From Microbacterium sp. ET2 (lineage in GTDB: Bacteria > Actinomycetota > Actinomycetes > Actinomycetales > Microbacteriaceae), in NCBI RefSeq assembly GCF_030347395.1, contig NZ_CP128170.1:1674001-1738000 (forward strand): a DNA stretch of 64,000 bases, given 5' to 3'. The translations under genes and the position numbers were made by a program. This document shows positions 8,430 through 16,688 of the stretch, one piece after another (the stretch's first letter is position 1; each line of letters opens with the position of its first letter). A model generated the notes under the pieces. The model made no database searches. It was given only the letters and a program-made list of their open reading frames with translations, and was not told the origin of the DNA.

Positions 8430-9449
8430 GTCGCTGCGCGCGCTGCTCGGACCGGATGCCACCCCGGTCCGGCGCGCCCTCACCGACGAGGTGGGAGTTT
8501 CGCTCCCCCGTTCGTCGACCACCACGTGCATCTTCACCTCGTCGACGGCGAGCGCCTGCCGCTCGGCGGCGTCGCCGCGGTGGTCGACCTGGGCGGCGAC
8601 CCCGCGATCCTCGCCGACCGCGCCGCGGGCTCGCTCCCGCACGTGACCTATGCCGGCGCCTTCCTCACGACCCTCGGCGGCTACCCCGCCGGTCGCGAGT
8701 GGGCACCGCCCGCCATCGTCCGTCAGATCACCGACGCCTCTCCGCAGATCGGGCGCCCCGGGGGCGCGGCGACGGCGGTGGACGAGCAACGGCTCGCCGG
8801 AGCATCCGTCATCAAGATCGTCCTGCACCACGAACGCCCTCTTCCCGAGGACGCCCTCGCGACGATCGTCGACACCGCCCACGCTGCCGGGCTTCCGGTC
8901 GTCGCCCACGTCGAAGGAGAGGGGATGACGCGGCGCGCCCTCGACGCCGGGGTCGACGCCCTCGCGCACACACCGTTCAGCGAGCGCCTCGACGCGGCCC
9001 TCATCGCCCGGGCCGCTGCCGCGCAGGTGTGGATCTCGACGCTCGACATCCACCGCGACGACGACCATGGGGCCGGTATCGCCCGCGAGAACCTCCGGGC
9101 GTTCCGCGCGACGGGGGGCCGGGTCGTCTACGGCACAGACCTCGGCAACGGCGACCTCCCGCTCGGGGTGAATCCGCGCGAACTCCGTGCGCTCCTCGCC
9201 GCCGGATGCGACGCCGCCGCCCTCGTCGCGGCCCTGACCGATCCGTGGCCCGGCACCGGATCGCTCCCGGGGGTGCGCACGTTCCTGCGCGGCCGGCCTC
9301 CGCGCCGCTCCGACGGCGCGGTCGACCCCGACGCCCTCGCCGACTGGCTCTCCTCGGCGAGCGTGCTGCCGACCGAGGACCTGCTCCCCACCCTCGACGA
9401 CGAGGGCGACAACGCCGACAGTGAGGACCGCGATGACGGACACCCGTGA
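8416..9449 (+). pseudogene. Imidazolonepropionase-like amidohydrolase in the kyn cluster, apparent frameshift
   Basis: Metal-dependent amidohydrolase of about 344 aa between kynA and kynU. The conserved metal site is visible: FVDHHVHLHL (HxH), Lys in SVIKIVLHH, His in VVAHVEG, His in ALAHTPF, and Asp in VYGTDLGNGD. The ATG at 8416 overlaps the kynA stop but is in another frame from the HxH motif; the frame of the motif has no start before a GTG at 8526, which would cut off the first metal ligand. One missing base near 8485-8498 reconciles them. By position it could supply the N-formylkynurenine hydrolysis step, because no kynB-like cyclase is seen; this is inference. Confidence 0.75.
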
Positions 9450-10737
9450 ACGTGCCGGTACGCAGGACTGGGATGCCGCGGCATCCGCTCTCGACGCCGC
9501 CGACCCGCTCCGCGGCTTCCGCGACCGGTTCGTCGGAGCCGAGACGTCGCTGGTCTACTTCGACGGCAACTCGCTCGGCCGGCCTCCGCGCGCGACCGCC
9601 GAGCGGCTCGCCCGATTCGTCACCGACGAGTGGGGCGGGCGGCTGATCCGCGGGTGGGACGAGTCGTGGATGCGCCTGCCCTACGCCGTCGGCGACGAGA
9701 TCGGCCGGGTGACCCTCGGCGCGGCGGCCGGCCAGACCGTCGTGGGCGACTCGACCACCGTGCTGCTCTACAAGCTCATGCGCGCCGCCGTCGATCATCA
9801 GCGCCGCCGCGACCCCGCCCGGGTCGAGATCGTCATCGACACCGACAACTTCCCGACCGACCGGTTCCTCGTCGAGGGGATCGCCGCCGAGCGGGGCGCG
9901 ACCATCCGCTGGATCGAGGTCGACACCGCCGCCGGCGTCACCCCCGATCAGCTCCGCGCCGTGGTGGGGCCGGCGACCGCTCTCGTCGTCCTGTCGCACG
10001 TGGCCTACCGCTCGGGGCACCTCGCCGACGCCCCCGCGCTCACCGCCGTGGCCCGCGACGCCGGTGCTCTGCTGCTCTGGGATGTCTGCCACTCGGCCGG
10101 ATCCGTTCCCGTCGAGCTCGACGCGTGGGGGGCGGACCTCGCCGTCGGGTGCACGTACAAGTACCTCAACGGCGGCCCGGGGTCGCCGGCTTTCGCCTAC
10201 GTGGCGACGCGGCTGCAGTCGGAGCTCACCCAGCCGATCCAGGGGTGGATGGGCGCCGCCGACGTCTTCTCGATGGGGCCGCGCTACGAGCCCGCCGAAG
10301 GCATGGGCCGATTCCTCTCCGGAACCCCGCCGATCGTCGGGATGCTCGCGATGCAGGACACCCTCGCGATGATCGACGAGGCGGGAATCGGGCCGATCCG
10401 CGAGAAGTCGCGCGCGCTCACCGGCTTCGCCGTCGACCTCGCCGTCGACCTCCTCGAGGGCTACGGCGTCACCCTCGGATCGCCCCGCGATGCGGCCGAT
10501 CGGGGCGGGCACGTGACGCTGCGGCATCCGCAGATGCGCGCCGTCACGGCGCGGCTCTGGGAGAACGACGTCATCCCCGACTACCGCGACCCCGGGGGCC
10601 TGCGCATCGGACTGTCACCGCTGTCGACCAGCTTCGCCGAGACCCTGGCGGGCATGCGTGCCGTCGCCGACGCGCTCGCGGCGCTCGACGGGGATGGGGA
10701 CGGCGGTCGCGGGAAAGCGACCGACACCGCGGCTTAG
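9433..10737 (+). CDS. kynU: Kynureninase
   Basis: PLP-dependent hydrolase (434 aa) that cleaves L-kynurenine to anthranilate and alanine. Seen are FDGNSLGRPP, the WDVCHSAGSVP segment with the cofactor aspartate, and the Schiff-base lysine in CTYKYLNGG (residue 243). The ATG at 9433 is preferred over the in-frame GTG at 9421 because GAGGACC lies just before it. It overlaps the amidohydrolase end by 17 bp. With kynA this gives tryptophan to anthranilate, for catabolism or for feeding anthranilate elsewhere; no anthranilate-degrading genes are in the window. Confidence 0.95.
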   Translation: MTDTRERAGTQDWDAAASALDAADPLRGFRDRFVGAETSLVYFDGNSLGRPPRATAERLARFVTDEWGGRLIRGWDESWMRLPYAVGDEIGRVTLGAAAGQTVVGDSTTVLLYKLMRAAVDHQRRRDPARVEIVIDTDNFPTDRFLVEGIAAERGATIRWIEVDTAAGVTPDQLRAVVGPATALVVLSHVAYRSGHLADAPALTAVARDAGALLLWDVCHSAGSVPVELDAWGADLAVGCTYKYLNGGPGSPAFAYVATRLQSELTQPIQGWMGAADVFSMGPRYEPAEGMGRFLSGTPPIVGMLAMQDTLAMIDEAGIGPIREKSRALTGFAVDLAVDLLEGYGVTLGSPRDAADRGGHVTLRHPQMRAVTARLWENDVIPDYRDPGGLRIGLSPLSTSFAETLAGMRAVADALAALDGDGDGGRGKATDTAA

Positions 10738-10740
10738 GCT
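10735..10740 (+). promoter_or_regulatory. -10-like TAGGCT before the aldehyde dehydrogenase
   Basis: TAGGCT ends 6 nt before the GTG at 10747 and contains part of the kynU stop (TAG). It could give the aldehyde dehydrogenase its own leaderless transcript inside the cluster, though GGGCGG might also serve as a weak ribosome site. Confidence 0.4.
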
Positions 10741-10746
10741 GGGCGG

Positions 10747-12462
10747 GTGCCGGCACCTGACATCGACGTCGCCCTCCACGACCTGCGTGAGGGATCGCGC
10801 GCCTGGGTCGCACTGACCCTGTCGCAGCGGGCTCGCCTCCTCGACCGAGTGCATGCGAGCATCAGCGAAGCCGCTCCCGAGTGGGCTGCGGCGGCGGCGC
10901 GGTCGAAAGGCCTCGATGCCGATCATCCCCTTCGCGGTGAGGAGTGGCTCTCCGGACCGTACGGCGCGATCGAGCTCGTCGACGCCCTGGCGACGACCCT
11001 CCGCCGGCTCGCACGGGGCGGCAATCCGCTCGACGGGGTGCGCGTCACCTCCGCGCCCGGGGGCCGGGTGCGGGTCGACGCCTTCCCGCTCCGCCCGATC
11101 GACTCGCTGCTGCTGTCGGGCTTCACCGGCGAGGTGTGGCTGAAGCCGGGCGTCACCGAGGCCGAGGCTCGGGCGGGGGCGGGCCTCGCGCAGCGCTCCC
11201 CCGGCGCCCCCGGCGGGGTGGGGCTCGTGCTCGGCGCCGGCAACGTCACCTCGATCCCGGTCGCCGACGTGCTGTACGAACTGTTCGCCCACAACCGCGT
11301 GGCGATGCTGAAGCTCAATCCGACGCAGGAGACGCTGCTGCCGGTGTTCACCCGCGCGCTCGCCCCGCTCATCGAGCCGGGGTTCCTGCGCGTGATCGCC
11401 GGCGGGCCCGAGGTGGGTGCCGCTCTCACCTCGCACCCCGGGATCGACCACGTGCACATCACCGGGTCTGCGGCGACGTTCGAGCGGATCGTGTGGGGCG
11501 ACGGGCCGCAGGCCCGCCGCCGCCGGCGCGAGAACCGTCCCGCGCTGAAGAAGCCGATCACCGCCGAACTCGGCGGGGTCTCGCCGATCATCGTCGTCCC
11601 CGGTGAATGGTCGGCCGCCGACATCCGCTATCAGGCCGAGCACATCGCGACGATGCGCCTGCAGAACGCCGGGCACAACTGCATCGCGGGGCAGGTCGTG
11701 CTGATCAGTCGCGACTGGCCGCAGCGCGGTCGGTTCCTGGCGGCGCTCCGGCGCGCGTACGACGAGGCGACCGCGCGGACGCCCTGGTACCCCGGCAGCG
11801 CGGAGCGAATGGATGCCGCTGCGGCGGCGTACCCCGACGCCGCCTGGTGCGCCGACGGCACGCGGCTGCTCGTCGAGGTCGATGCCGGGGCTGCGCCCGG
11901 GCTGCCCGGACCCATCGAGGAGACCGAGTACTTCGCGCCGGTCCTCGGCGTGATCGCGCTCCCGGGTCTCGGCCAGGAGTTCCTCGACGCCGCGGTCGCG
12001 CACGCGAACGAGCGGCTCAGCGGAACGCTCGGCGCCAACATCCTCATCCACCCCGCGACCGAGGCGGCGCTCGGTGCCGGGTTCGAGCGCGCGGTGGCCG
12101 ACCTGCGGTACGGCGCGATCGCGATCAACGCGTGGACGGCCTTCGTCTTCCTCACCCCGACCCTGACGTGGAGCGCGTTCCCCGGGAGCACCCTGCAGGA
12201 CGTCGGCAGCGGCGTCGGCGTCGTGCACAACGCGCTGCTCCTCGACGACGTCGAGCGTTCGATCGCCCGCGGTCCGTTCCGGCCCTTCCCTCGGTCGCTC
12301 ACCGCGCTGGTGCGGGGTGGCCGATTCTCGGTGCTGCCGAAGCCGCCGTGGTTCGTGTCGTCGCGGACGGGCGCGACGGTGAGCGAGGGATTCACACGGT
12401 TCCGGATGCACCGTCGGTGGCCGGCGCTCGCGGTGACGCTCCTGCGGGCGTTTCGGGCGTAG
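10747..12462 (+). CDS. Aldehyde dehydrogenase family protein
   Basis: NAD(P)-dependent dehydrogenase of the ALDH superfamily, 571 aa, longer than the usual 480-500. Catalytic Cys is in NAGHNCIAGQ, the activating Glu in ITAELGGVSP, and the cofactor-loop motif in HITGSAATFE. It lacks the standard LP[FW] opening near the cofactor site and has SGFTGEVWLKPG instead. It starts 9 bp after kynU and could be co-transcribed, but nothing in the sequence ties its substrate to kynurenine. Its stop lies only 3 bp from the end of the convergent MFS gene. Confidence 0.85.
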   Translation: MPAPDIDVALHDLREGSRAWVALTLSQRARLLDRVHASISEAAPEWAAAAARSKGLDADHPLRGEEWLSGPYGAIELVDALATTLRRLARGGNPLDGVRVTSAPGGRVRVDAFPLRPIDSLLLSGFTGEVWLKPGVTEAEARAGAGLAQRSPGAPGGVGLVLGAGNVTSIPVADVLYELFAHNRVAMLKLNPTQETLLPVFTRALAPLIEPGFLRVIAGGPEVGAALTSHPGIDHVHITGSAATFERIVWGDGPQARRRRRENRPALKKPITAELGGVSPIIVVPGEWSAADIRYQAEHIATMRLQNAGHNCIAGQVVLISRDWPQRGRFLAALRRAYDEATARTPWYPGSAERMDAAAAAYPDAAWCADGTRLLVEVDAGAAPGLPGPIEETEYFAPVLGVIALPGLGQEFLDAAVAHANERLSGTLGANILIHPATEAALGAGFERAVADLRYGAIAINAWTAFVFLTPTLTWSAFPGSTLQDVGSGVGVVHNALLLDDVERSIARGPFRPFPRSLTALVRGGRFSVLPKPPWFVSSRTGATVSEGFTRFRMHRRWPALAVTLLRAFRA

Positions 12463-12465
12463 GCG

Positions 12466-13854
12466 TCATGCAGGGGCGGGCCGAGTCGCCATTCGGAAGG
12501 TCGACGCCAGGACGACGACGAACAGACCCGCCAGGCCGACGATCGTCCACGCCAGCACTTCCCAGTCGGCGCTGGAGGTGCCACCCGAGAAGCACAGACC
12601 GACCACGACGCTGGCACCGATGCAGCCGGCACTTCGCGCCGTTTGGAACAAACCCGCTGCCTCCCCCACCTCGTCCGCGGGGGCAGCGATGTACAGCGAC
12701 TGCGTGACCGCCACCAACACGAAGACGTACGGCACGCCGATCCCGGCTGCGGCGAGGAGCACCAGCCACACCGGCGCGCTCGCCCCGAGCAGGGGCATCA
12801 GCAGCGAACCGGCAGCGAGCCCGATCACTCCGACGAGCATGGCCTGTCCGAGCCCTCGCGCGTGGACGAGTTTCTCGGCGGGACGAGCAAGGAGCACGTT
12901 GAATGCGGCAAGCGGGAGGAGAAGGGCACCGACGATGGCGGTGCTGTATCCGACGTGGTCTTCCAGGTACTGGGGCAGCCCGAACAGCGCGCTGTAGAGC
13001 ACGAGGCTTCCGAGGATGATCCGGGAGTAGACCCGCAGGAGCGGGGCGTTCGCGGCCAGGAAGCGGATGTCGATGAAGGGCGTTCGGCATCGTAGCTCCC
13101 GCCACGTGAAGAGGCAGGCCGCCGCCACCGCGATCACGAGGAGCACCCACGGAGCACCGTCCGGCAGATCCAGCAGGAACATCAGCAGGGCGACAACCGT
13201 CACGGTGAAGGCGAGGATGCCGGGAAGGTCTGACTCACGCAGGATCTCGATCAGGGGGCGGGACTGTCGCGGCTCATCGGCGGGAGTCACCGCGCGTGTC
13301 GCGACGATCGCCGCGACGGCGATCGGAATGTTGACCCAGAACACCGCCTGCCAGCCCACGAGCGACAGCAGCACGCCGCCGACGACGGGGCCCACGGCCG
13401 CGGTGCTCGTGTCGATGAGCTGGATGCGGCCGATCATCGTCGGAGCATCGCCGCCGCGGTCGTGCGCGATCGCCCGCAGCATCGAGGCTGCTGCGGGAAA
13501 GGCCGCGGCTGTCCCGATGGCAAGGATCACTCTCGAAAGGCAGACCCACCAGATGTCCGGGGAGAACGGTCCGACGGTGCCGGCGACGATGATCACCGCC
13601 ATCCCCAGCGTGAAGATCCGTCGCGGGCCGAATCTGTCGGCAAGGCGGCCCATCAAGGGCTGCAGCACCGCCGACGCGAGGTAGAAGACCGAAATCACCC
13701 ACGTGACGGTCGCCACGTCGACGGCGAACACACCGCGGAGGGTACTGAGGGCCACCGCGATCATCCCGGAGTTGAGCGCTGAGAGGGCCGTGCCCAGACA
13801 GAGCGCGGCGATGACCTGTCCGGCCCGGGCATCTTTGTGGCGCGCGGTACCCAT
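12466..13854 (-). CDS. MFS drug-exporter-like transporter (DHA2 type)
   Basis: Multi-spanning efflux transporter (462 aa), probably 14 helices. The first helices carry ALCLGTALSALNSGMIAVAL, followed by the loop motif A GRLADRFGPRRIF and the motif-C-like segment AVGPVVGGVLLSLVGW typical of proton/drug antiporters. The ATG at 13854 is chosen because it directly precedes the first helix; the frame is open upstream but Gly/Pro/Arg-rich without homology. No strong ribosome site is visible. Substrate is unknown. The 3' end meets the aldehyde dehydrogenase end. It lies downstream of the heliorhodopsin-like gene on the same strand, separated by 251 bp. Confidence 0.87.
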   Translation of the reverse strand: MGTARHKDARAGQVIAALCLGTALSALNSGMIAVALSTLRGVFAVDVATVTWVISVFYLASAVLQPLMGRLADRFGPRRIFTLGMAVIIVAGTVGPFSPDIWWVCLSRVILAIGTAAAFPAAASMLRAIAHDRGGDAPTMIGRIQLIDTSTAAVGPVVGGVLLSLVGWQAVFWVNIPIAVAAIVATRAVTPADEPRQSRPLIEILRESDLPGILAFTVTVVALLMFLLDLPDGAPWVLLVIAVAAACLFTWRELRCRTPFIDIRFLAANAPLLRVYSRIILGSLVLYSALFGLPQYLEDHVGYSTAIVGALLLPLAAFNVLLARPAEKLVHARGLGQAMLVGVIGLAAGSLLMPLLGASAPVWLVLLAAAGIGVPYVFVLVAVTQSLYIAAPADEVGEAAGLFQTARSAGCIGASVVVGLCFSGGTSSADWEVLAWTIVGLAGLFVVVLASTFRMATRPAPA

Positions 13855-14105
13855 CAGCGGGCGCCTGAGCCGAGCACCACACGCACCACCGCTTCCCGCG
13901 CCGCCCACAACGCCGCCCCCGTCTGCTCCATGCCGGCCATTCTGCCGGGTGGGCCGCGCACACGCGTCCATACACTCGCCCGGGTCCGAACTTCACCGGT
14001 GCGCGGATGGTCATCGCGTTTCGTGCGGCATGTGGCGCTCGTGTGGCGCCCCCCAGCCGGCTCGAATCCATTCGGGCGAGCGTTCGGGACCTCGGCGGGA
14101 GTGGT
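13855..14105. other. Intergenic gap with no recognised feature
   Basis: This 251-bp stretch separates two minus-strand genes and should hold the MFS promoter. I see no repeat, RNA gene or credible small gene. CTCGAATCC at 14061-14069 resembles a tRNA T-loop but lacks a matching stem. Confidence 0.5.
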
Positions 14106-14885
14106 TCAGCCGCCGGCGGCGAGGACCACTCCCCACGCGAGCGCGGTCGTCGCCAGGAGGGGGAGGATGCCGGGAGCGTCGGCGTCCGCCGGCCGGAACC
14201 AGCCGCGGAACCACACCGCGATCGACAGCGCGAGAACGATGAGGGTGACGACGCGCGTCACGAGTCCGACCGGGTCGCCGAGGATGCCCCCGCCGATCTG
14301 TGCGAATGCGATCGATCCCCAGGGCACGATGCCGATGACCGCCGCCGGCGCGGCCGGGCGCCGGAGACCCCGGATGCCGCGGGTCGCGGATGGGGTGGCG
14401 GCAGCGTCGACGGGGGCGGACGTACCGGTCCGGAGCACGGGGCCGTCGCTGCGACGCGTGGCCGAGATCTCGTGGGGCGTGGCACCGTCGTCCAGGCGCG
14501 GAGCGACGAGGGTGCCGTCGAGCGCGAGCAGCATCACCGCGCCCGCGGCAAGGGCGTAGAGCGCGACGAGGGTCGTCAGCTCGGTGATGCCGTTCAGCTG
14601 CGCGATGAGGAAGACCGCGACACCAGACAGCTGCGACCACCCGATCCAGGTGACCAGGCGCGCGCGTGTGGCGAGCGGTTCGATGCGCGCGACGGCGGCG
14701 TCGACGAGCCCGCCGAAGGCGAGCAGCACCACCGCGGCCCATCCGGCGTGGACCGTCGCGATCACGACATCCGCTCCTCCCAGGCGGGCGGTGACCTCAC
14801 CGCTGGCCGGCATGCCGACCAGCGTGATGACGACGCCGACGATGACCGCCTGCACCAGGTACAGCCCTGCGCGAACGAGCCTCAT
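14106..14885 (-). CDS. Heliorhodopsin-like seven-helix protein lacking the retinal lysine
   Basis: Membrane protein of 259 aa with seven hydrophobic segments at about 5-25, 42-65, 78-97, 100-123, 179-199, 206-226 and 239-257. Several stretches follow the heliorhodopsin pattern: LYLVQAV in helix 1, TWIGWSQLSGVAVFLIAQL in helix 3 (family pattern RWxEYSxSxSxMxxxIAxL), GITELTTLVALYA leading into helix 4, GIVPWGSI in helix 5, and LLATTALAW in helix 7 (family pattern LVAKSALAW). On this alignment the Schiff-base lysine is Thr246 and the counterion glutamate is Gly82, so retinal could not bind in the usual way. A 55-residue Thr/Ala/Arg-rich loop separates helices 4 and 5. Family membership is my reading from memory of the motifs. 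Function unknown. Confidence 0.7.
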   Translation of the reverse strand: MRLVRAGLYLVQAVIVGVVITLVGMPASGEVTARLGGADVVIATVHAGWAAVVLLAFGGLVDAAVARIEPLATRARLVTWIGWSQLSGVAVFLIAQLNGITELTTLVALYALAAGAVMLLALDGTLVAPRLDDGATPHEISATRRSDGPVLRTGTSAPVDAAATPSATRGIRGLRRPAAPAAVIGIVPWGSIAFAQIGGGILGDPVGLVTRVVTLIVLALSIAVWFRGWFRPADADAPGILPLLATTALAWGVVLAAGG

Positions 14886-14891
14886 GCCGTC

Positions 14892-14897
14892 ATTCTG
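14892..14897 (-). promoter_or_regulatory. -10-like CAGAAT of the heliorhodopsin-like gene
   Basis: CAGAAT on the minus strand ends 6 nt before the ATG at 14885, with no Shine-Dalgarno sequence between. This matches the leaderless arrangement seen at other genes in the window. Confidence 0.4.
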
Positions 14898-14990
14898 CCC
14901 GGCCCCGGGCACCGCGATGCCGGGGTTGCGCGGGCGGGCGGGTGCTCCGCCTCGTCGGTCGAAGCGCCGCTCCGGGGCATCCGGCTACCG

Positions 14991-15121
14991 ACGAAGGTGA
15001 CGCAGATGGCGACCTTGCGCCCGTCAAGCCCACCATCTGCGCCACTTTCGCGGCGGAGCTCGAGACGAAGGTGGCGCACATTGCGACCTTCACCCGGCCA
15101 AGGTCACCATCTGCGCCACTT
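14991..15121. repeat. Two-copy REP-like hairpin element
   Basis: Two direct copies lie 74 bp apart (14991-15047 and 15065-15121). Each starts with GACGAAGGTGRCGCA and ends with CACCATCTGCGCCACTT. The two ends of a copy are imperfect reverse complements (AAGGTGACGCAGATGG against CCATCTGCGCCACTT), so each unit can fold into a long hairpin, as in REP/BIME elements. They sit in the 418-bp gap 14886-15303, which otherwise holds GC-rich hairpins downstream of the sugar operon and no gene. Confidence 0.8.
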
Positions 15122-15185
15122 CGACGTCGCGCACCCCGAAAAGGCCCCCGACGCGAACGAGCCCACCCGATCCAGCCCGCCAGCG

Positions 15186-15203
15186 CGTCCTCGCGAGAGG
15201 ACG
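15186..15203 (-). terminator. Hairpin downstream of the sugar-transport operon
   Basis: CGTCCTC and GAGGACG form a perfect 7-bp stem around GCGA, about 100 nt after the binding-protein stop. No U-tract follows, as is common in high-GC actinobacteria. Further GC-rich stems lie between it and the stop, so the exact termination point is uncertain. Confidence 0.4.
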
Positions 15204-15303
15204 GGGACGAGGAGGAACGGATGGGCTCGGCCGGCCGAGGCCCCCGGCGAGAGGGGCCCCGGCGACCGGCGCGGATTGGGCCACGCCGGTGTCGTGCGGC
15301 GCG

Positions 15304-16635
15304 TTACTCGGCGACGGGGATCGACTGCGCCTCGAGTGTTGCGATCGTGGCCGCCTGGCCCTCCTCGAGCGCCTCGAGCAGCGTGCCGTTGCCCTGCGCG
15401 GCGGCCTTGAAGCCGTCGGACACGTCACCGTAGGTCTGCGTCATGGTCGGGCCCCACGTGAAGTCGGGATCGACCTGGGTCGCGGCCTGCGCGAAGACGT
15501 CGTAGATCGGCTGGCCGCCGTAGAACTCCACGCCCTCCTTCAGCACCGGCAGCTCCAGGCCCGCGGTGGTGGCGGGGTAGATCTGCGCGGTCTCGTTGAG
15601 CGAGGTGAGCGCCTCTTCCGAGGTGTTCAGCCACAGTGCGAACTTCGCCGCCTCGTAGAGGTGGTCGGTGCCGTTGAAGACCGCGATCGACGATCCGCCC
15701 CAGTTGCCGGCCTTCTCATCACCCGCGTTCCACTGCGGAGCCAGGGCCACCGACCAGTTGCCGGAGGTGTCGGGAGCGCCCGAGAGGATCGAGTTCGCCC
15801 CCCACACGGCCGAGTTCCAGGTCCATACCTCACCCGAGTTGTAGGCGTTGTTCCACTCGTCGGTCCAGGCGGGGTAGGTCGACACGAGGTCGTTCTCGAT
15901 GAGGTCCTGCCAGTAGTCGGCGACCGTCGTCGACTCGTCACCCGTGAGGTTCACCGTCCAGGCGTCGCCGTCGTTCTCGAACCACTGACCGCCTGCCTGC
16001 CAGACGAAGCCTGCGAACTGGTTGATGTCGCTGTCGGAGAAGTTGGTGATGTAGCCACCGGCCTCGCGCACCTGCACCGCAGCCTCGCGGTACTCCTCCC
16101 ACGTCGTCGGAACCTCGATGCCGTTCTGCTCGAACAGGTCGCTGCGGTAGAACAGCGCCATCGGGCCCTGGTCCTGCGGGATGCCGTACACCTCGTCCTC
16201 GGTGCCGAGCGTGACCTGGCCCCACGTCCAGTCGAGGAACTGGTCCTCGGCGGCGAGCACGTCCTCGCACGCGCCGAGGTCGACGAGTCCGTCCTGCACG
16301 CGGAAGTTCGGCAGCGCGTCGTACTCGATCTGGCCGAGGTCGGGGGCGTTGCCCGCCTCGAGCTGGTTGAAGAAGTTCTGGTAGGTGCCGGCGTTGCCCG
16401 ACGGGCCCGTCTGCACCTCGACCTGGATGTCGGGGTTCTCCTCGTTCCACATCGCGACGGCATCCTCGATGCCGGGGATCCACGAGGTGAACGTGAGGGT
16501 GACGTCCTCGCCGGCTGGCTCGCAGGAGGCGGCGTCGCCTCCACTGCCCGACCCTCCGCCGGCCGCACAGCCGGCGACGGCGAGCGCGGACACGGTGAGC
16601 AGGGCTGCGGCGGCCGCTCGTTTCGCTGAACGCAT
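15304..16635 (-). CDS. Carbohydrate ABC transporter substrate-binding lipoprotein
   Basis: Extracytoplasmic sugar-binding lipoprotein (443 aa) of the MalE-like family. The signal peptide ends in the lipobox VAGC near residue 22, followed by a Gly/Ser linker. The mature protein shows FTSWIPGIEDAVAMWNEEN, YDALPNFRVQDGLVD and GIPQDQGPMALFYR, and many Trp and Asn residues as expected of a sugar pocket. GAGAAGGAAACA precedes the ATG at 16635. It is the last gene of an operon with a GH42 beta-galactosidase and two permeases, so the likely ligand is a beta-galactoside or galactan oligosaccharide. Confidence 0.92.
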   Translation of the reverse strand: MRSAKRAAAAALLTVSALAVAGCAAGGGSGSGGDAASCEPAGEDVTLTFTSWIPGIEDAVAMWNEENPDIQVEVQTGPSGNAGTYQNFFNQLEAGNAPDLGQIEYDALPNFRVQDGLVDLGACEDVLAAEDQFLDWTWGQVTLGTEDEVYGIPQDQGPMALFYRSDLFEQNGIEVPTTWEEYREAAVQVREAGGYITNFSDSDINQFAGFVWQAGGQWFENDGDAWTVNLTGDESTTVADYWQDLIENDLVSTYPAWTDEWNNAYNSGEVWTWNSAVWGANSILSGAPDTSGNWSVALAPQWNAGDEKAGNWGGSSIAVFNGTDHLYEAAKFALWLNTSEEALTSLNETAQIYPATTAGLELPVLKEGVEFYGGQPIYDVFAQAATQVDPDFTWGPTMTQTYGDVSDGFKAAAQGNGTLLEALEEGQAATIATLEAQSIPVAE

Positions 16636-16659
16636 TGTTTCCTTCTCTCGGTGGTGGAT

Positions 16660-16679
16660 GCCCGGGTTGCTGCCCGGGC
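16660..16679 (-). promoter_or_regulatory. Intercistronic hairpin before the binding-protein gene
   Basis: GCCCGGG and CCCGGGC pair around a 6-nt loop in the 53-bp gap between the second permease and the binding protein. Such hairpins often set different transcript levels for membrane and binding-protein genes, either by partial termination or by protecting the downstream mRNA. Confidence 0.5.
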
Positions 16680-16688
16680 GGGGGGTCG

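Noticed and set aside
14041..14100. Possible tRNA (CTCGAATCC resembles a T-loop)
   Set aside because: The flanking bases do not pair as a T-stem and no acceptor, D or anticodon arms can be drawn on either strand.
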